From: Paenirhodobacter enshiensis
Lineage (GTDB): Bacteria; Pseudomonadota; Alphaproteobacteria; Rhodobacterales; Rhodobacteraceae
DNA length: 34,689 nt
Assembly: GCF_000740785.1 (NCBI RefSeq)
Contig: NZ_JFZB01000044.1
Span: 1-34,689 of the forward strand
Reading direction: 5' to 3'
A model generated the notes under the pieces. It searched no databases. It was not told where the DNA came from and was given only the letters and a program-made list of their open reading frames with translations. This document shows, in pieces, positions 32,180-34,689 of this stretch; position 1 is the stretch's first letter; the number at the start of each line of letters is the position of its first letter. Position numbers and translations under genes: made by a program.

Positions 32180-33106
32180 CTAGTTGCAGGGAACCTGAAT
32201 CGTGGTGCGCTGCGAGGCGCGCACCACCGACAGGTTGCACAGCTGCGGGGCCTGCGGGGCGGCGGTCAGCCGTTCGACCGCGGCGACGACGGGGGCGGGG
32301 GCTGCGCCGGCGCGGCTGACCAGCGGCAGGGAGCGCAGCACGGAATTGTCGACCACCACCGCGCCCTTGTCGTCATGCGTCGCGGTGCCGGCGGGCGCGA
32401 CATAGATGTCGCCCTGAGCCGCCGCCTGCAGCAGCATGGCGACCCGCTCCTGCACTGCCTCGACGACGAAACGCCCGTCGAAGGCATTTTTCGGAGCCTC
32501 GGAGGGCGAAGCCCTGACACCAGCGGCGGGCAACGCTCCGACGGCGGCGGGCACCGCTCCGGGCCGGGGCGGCAGGCCGAGGATGCGCAGCCCGGTCGCG
32601 ATCTGGCGCACCTCGAACTGACCGCCCCCCGCCGGCCGGCGCCAGTAGATATCGACGTAATCGCCCAGCTTCAGCACCGGCAGAACCTCGTCGAGATTCT
32701 TCGGCACGATCGGCACCGCGCCCATCCCGCCCGCGAGCAGCGGCCCGCCGTCGGCCGAACCGAGCCAAACGTCGCCTTGCGAGATCAGCTGATGCGCCTG
32801 CATGTCACGCACGGCATAGTATTTCTGCGACGGATCGCTGCGTTCGGGCCAGTCGCGCAGCACGCCTGCGGGGACATAGACCGAGGGGATGCGCAGGTCG
32901 CTGCGGTCGGTGTCGGCGATTTCTTCGCCGCGGCGCACGTCGCGGGCGAGCGCGGGCAGCGCCACAATCTCGCCGAAGGCGGCGATGGCACGGTTTGCCT
33001 CGTCCACACGCTGATCGGAATCGCGCACCCGCACCAGCAGCAGCGCGGACGACACCAGGATCAGGATCGTTCCAAGAGCGACGAGCAGGGCGACTTTCAG
33101 GCGCAT
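32180..33106 (-). CDS. cpaB: Tad pilus assembly protein CpaB/RcpC
   Basis: Periplasmic/membrane-anchored protein of 308 aa. An N-terminal membrane segment (VALLVALGTILILVSSALLLV, ~5-25) is followed by a SAF-type domain with ALARDVRRGEEIADTDRSDLRIPS and PVLKLGDYVDIYW, the CpaB/RcpC pattern. These proteins are thought to help stabilise or gate the Tad secretin in the periplasm. In most Tad operons the secretin gene (cpaC/rcpA) follows directly; here cpaE follows after 17 bases and no secretin is present. ATG 33106 is the first sensible start; the ribosome site is weak. Confidence 0.88.
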   Translation of the reverse strand: MRLKVALLVALGTILILVSSALLLVRVRDSDQRVDEANRAIAAFGEIVALPALARDVRRGEEIADTDRSDLRIPSVYVPAGVLRDWPERSDPSQKYYAVRDMQAHQLISQGDVWLGSADGGPLLAGGMGAVPIVPKNLDEVLPVLKLGDYVDIYWRRPAGGGQFEVRQIATGLRILGLPPRPGAVPAAVGALPAAGVRASPSEAPKNAFDGRFVVEAVQERVAMLLQAAAQGDIYVAPAGTATHDDKGAVVVDNSVLRSLPLVSRAGAAPAPVVAAVERLTAAPQAPQLCNLSVVRASQRTTIQVPCN

Positions 33107-33269
33107 GGCAGCTTCATCCGGATCGGTCAGGGGCGGCGCGCCGGGCTGGCAGCGTCGCGCGAAAAGCAGGAGAAACAGGCGCGAAACCGCGCGGACTGGT
33201 TACGGGTGCGGACCGCCGGACGGCGCCACCGCGGGACTGGAAGCCGATGCCACGCCGGGCCGCAGGGGC
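33107..33269. other. tadD-cpaB intergenic stretch
   Basis: These 163 GC-rich bases between the tadD stop and the cpaB start are the longest gap in the tad gene train. I see no gene, clear promoter or strong hairpin. It is where other Tad operons could hold additional genes, but no remnant is recognisable. Confidence 0.5.
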
Positions 33270-34103
33270 TCAGCGAAACACCATGTAGCCGATCGGCTTG
33301 CCGGCGAGATAATCCTTCCGGATCAGCCGGTAATAGGCGAGGGTGCGGTCGATGTCGGGGCCGGACATGTCGCCGCTCATCACCGCGCGGGCATCGGCCT
33401 CGCGCCCGTCGAGCGCATAGGCCAGCGCCATGTTCGCGCGCACGGTGGTGCCCTTGCTCGGGTCGCGCAGCAACTGCTCCATCAGCCGGATGCCCTCGCC
33501 GATATTGCCCGACAGCACCCGCGACAGGGCGTAATCGCTCAGCAGCGGAAAATCGGTCGGATACAGTGCCAGCGCCTGCTGATAGACCTGCTGGGCCTCG
33601 GTGTGGCGCGACAGGTAATCGAGCGCGACCCCCTTGCCGGTCAGCGCGGCCTTGTTGCGGCCATCGGTCTTCAGTGCCTTGTCGTAATACTCCAGCGCGT
33701 CGCGCGGGTGCATCTGTTCCAGCTGCAGGTGACCGAGTTCGACCAGCACCTGCTCATTGCGCGGCTCTACCTTCAGGGCGGATTCGAGGGCGTTCTGGGC
33801 GCGCACGAACTGCCCCGTCGCCCCATAGGCCCGGCCGAGCCCCAGCAGCGCCGGAACCGAGCGCGGTGCGCTGGCGGTGGCCCGCTCGTACAGGCGGGCG
33901 GCCTCGGCATAATCGCCGACCCCGAGCGCGGCATCCGCGACCTTTTCCGTGTTCCGTGCCGTGGTCCCGGAAGAGGTGTCCGCACAGCCTGCGAGGACGG
34001 CTCCGAGCAAGAGAATCACTCCTGCCCCGCGGGCTGTCCCTGACCGGGCGGGGCTGAAAAATCCGGACCTCTCGCTGTGCCGCACGTCACCGTCCCTGAG
34101 CAT
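33270..34103 (-). CDS. tadD: TPR lipoprotein TadD
   Basis: Predicted lipoprotein of 277 aa made of tetratricopeptide repeats, the TadD pilotin-like component of Tad systems. The lipobox LLGAVLAGC places the lipidated cysteine at residue 40, after an unusually long polar n-region. TPR-like repeats follow: ALGVGDYAEAARLYERATASAP, GLGRAYGATGQFVRAQNALESALKVEP, ELGHLQLEQMHPRDALEYYDKALK, LDYLSRHTEAQQVYQQALALYP. A TATAAT box on the minus strand at 34143-34138 overlaps an in-frame upstream ATG (34139), so that ATG cannot be on the transcript; I therefore use ATG 34103. It opens the minus-strand tad gene train. In other systems TadD helps secretin assembly, which makes the missing secretin notable. 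Confidence 0.85.
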   Translation of the reverse strand: MLRDGDVRHSERSGFFSPARSGTARGAGVILLLGAVLAGCADTSSGTTARNTEKVADAALGVGDYAEAARLYERATASAPRSVPALLGLGRAYGATGQFVRAQNALESALKVEPRNEQVLVELGHLQLEQMHPRDALEYYDKALKTDGRNKAALTGKGVALDYLSRHTEAQQVYQQALALYPTDFPLLSDYALSRVLSGNIGEGIRLMEQLLRDPSKGTTVRANMALAYALDGREADARAVMSGDMSGPDIDRTLAYYRLIRKDYLAGKPIGYMVFR

Positions 34104-34137
34104 CGTCGTGTCAGGCCCTAATCCGGCCCGGTACGCC

Positions 34138-34143
34138 ATTATA
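34138..34143 (-). promoter_or_regulatory. -10 box of the tad operon
   Basis: A perfect TATAAT on the minus strand lies 34 bases upstream of the chosen tadD ATG. No good -35 (TTGACA) stands 16-18 bases further up, suggesting activator dependence. It decides the tadD start, as described for that gene. Confidence 0.6.
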
Positions 34144-34300
34144 ATGAGTGTTCGAGGACATTAGTTGGGTTCTTTTTCAAATTAAAGATGGAAAGATCAA
34201 ATCTTTCGACATATGGATAATACGAAAGTATGTGTTATGGCGCAAAAGGCCAGAGCCAGCACGCTGTCATTTCAGATATCCAGTGTCGAGAGAGATGAAA
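34144..34300. promoter_or_regulatory. AT-rich divergent tadD / adhesin control region
   Basis: This segment is clearly AT-richer than the rest of the window and carries the divergent promoters. It holds a perfect inverted repeat GAAAGAT (34191-34197) / ATCTTTC (34201-34207) with a 3-base centre, and the 18-bp shared motif at 34219-34236. No gene is supported inside it. Confidence 0.7.
34219..34236 (+). promoter_or_regulatory. shared 18-bp dyad motif, copy 2
   Basis: The plus strand reads AATACGAAAGTATGTGTT, with inner dyad ATAC-GAAA-GTAT. It matches the reverse complement of 19160-19177 in 16 of 18 positions. It lies 65-82 bases upstream of the adhesin ATG and about 76 bases from the tadD -10 box, so it could act on either or both. 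Confidence 0.6.
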
Positions 34301-34689
34301 ATGAACACCACGAAGATTTCCGTCCCCAAGCCCATGGATGTTCGCGTTCCCACCTTGCGGGCCGATGTGGCAAGCTATGAGAAGAGCGGCAACGACCTTG
34401 TTCTCAAGCTGAAAAGCGGAGATCAGATCGTCGTCGACAACTTCTTTCACACCGGGCCGAAGGGCGAGGTCAGCCGGCTTCTGTTTTCGGATGGGTCGTT
34501 CTCGGGCGTGACCAGTCTGTCGGAGGCCGTCGATGGCGCGGCGGCCGGCGGGATCGGTGCCGCGATGGGCGGTGTCGGCGGGATGGTCGCGGCGGGCCTT
34601 GCGGGGCTGGGCGCGGTGCTGATCCTGTCGAGCGACGACGGCGGCAGTTCTTCTCATGCGACGGATACGACCGAGCCGACGGACACGAC
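34301..34689 (+). CDS. BapA/LapF-type surface adhesin, N-terminal part (cut by window end)
   Basis: Open frame running off the right edge (about 129 residues visible). The N-terminus MNTTKISVPKPMDVRVPTL is followed by VASYEKSGNDLVLKLKSGDQIVVDNFF, then an alanine/glycine-rich hydrophobic segment (GIGAAMGGVGGMVAAGLAGLGAVLIL) and an Asp/Ser/Thr-rich stretch. This is the prefix domain of BapA/Bap/LapF adhesins: large repeat proteins exported by type I secretion that hold cells in biofilms, where the N-terminal part retains them at the surface. I choose ATG 34301 because a GAGAGA ribosome site is correctly spaced; ATG 34295 lies directly against it. The gene is divergent from tadD. Repeats and the C-terminal secretion signal must lie outside, so the identification rests on the prefix alone. 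Confidence 0.8.
   Translation, partial: MNTTKISVPKPMDVRVPTLRADVASYEKSGNDLVLKLKSGDQIVVDNFFHTGPKGEVSRLLFSDGSFSGVTSLSEAVDGAAAGGIGAAMGGVGGMVAAGLAGLGAVLILSSDDGGSSSHATDTTEPTDT

Noticed and set aside
31595-34057. 820-codon plus-strand open frame opposite cpaE, cpaB and tadD
   Set aside because: Low-complexity Arg/Ala/Pro-rich translation; the minus-strand genes have diagnostic motifs.
34104-34139. Upstream start for tadD at ATG 34139
   Set aside because: The ATG overlaps the TATAAT box, so it would lie upstream of the transcript's 5' end; the lipobox signal fits better with ATG 34103.
34235-34657. Minus-strand open frame of 140 codons near the right edge
   Set aside because: It is antisense to the adhesin prefix, whose plus-strand frame has a ribosome site and a recognisable domain.
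1-34689. Mobile elements, CRISPR arrays and RNA genes
   Set aside because: I found no transposase or integrase, no spaced repeat array, and no tRNA- or rRNA-like sequence. The attachment island shows no flanking repeats or integrase, so recent horizontal transfer is not supported.

Overview
The window is high-GC chromosomal DNA (GC-rich third positions, long antisense open frames, tightly overlapping genes) from an alphaproteobacterium, most likely of the Rhodobacterales. This is inferred from gene content: a tricarboxylate (Tct) transporter with its TctDE regulators, a pbpC/alpha-2-macroglobulin pair, a Tad pilus operon and a BapA-type adhesin. I see no rRNA, tRNA, CRISPR, transposase, integrase or phage gene. 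All assignments are by reading; no database search was run.

Layout, left to right. (1) 201-7696, minus strand: an alpha-2-macroglobulin-like protein with thioester motif and N-terminal PAN/apple-like domain, translationally coupled to penicillin-binding protein 1C (periplasmic defence and peptidoglycan repair). (2) 7908-12162, minus strand: an exported alkaline phosphatase, a small Tat-exported DUF3299-like protein with a CxxC motif, and a LolD/MacB-type ABC ATPase plus FtsX-like permease whose periplasmic loop is histidine-rich. This looks like a metal-handling set next to a metalloenzyme. (3) 12292-18829: a TctD-TctE two-component system with a co-transcribed periplasmic binding protein (minus strand), divergent from the three-gene transporter tctC-tctB-tctA (plus strand). 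The shared intergenic region carries three CTGTCA-type repeats about one helical turn apart. (4) 19269-22503, plus strand: a stand-alone degenerate receiver-like protein, a TPR/glycosyltransferase-like protein and a single-POTRA Omp85 outer-membrane protein. (5) 22562-34103, minus strand: a long gene train tadD-cpaB-cpaE-tadA-tadB-tadC, two hybrid histidine kinases (the second with an Hpt domain), then a NarL/LuxR-type response regulator. (6) 34301 to the right edge, plus strand: the start of a BapA/LapF-type adhesin, cut by the window end.

The most interesting part is 19-34.7 kb. It reads as a surface-attachment island: a Tad machine encoded without secretin, pilin, prepilin peptidase or TadE/F/G in this window, with its own multi-step phosphorelay inside the operon and a large adhesin divergent from it. 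An 18-bp dyad-containing motif (16 of 18 identical) lies upstream of both the pseudo-receiver gene (19160-19177) and the adhesin gene (34219-34236), about 15 kb apart, suggesting one regulator for both ends. The co-encoded LuxR-type regulator is the obvious candidate, but that is inference.
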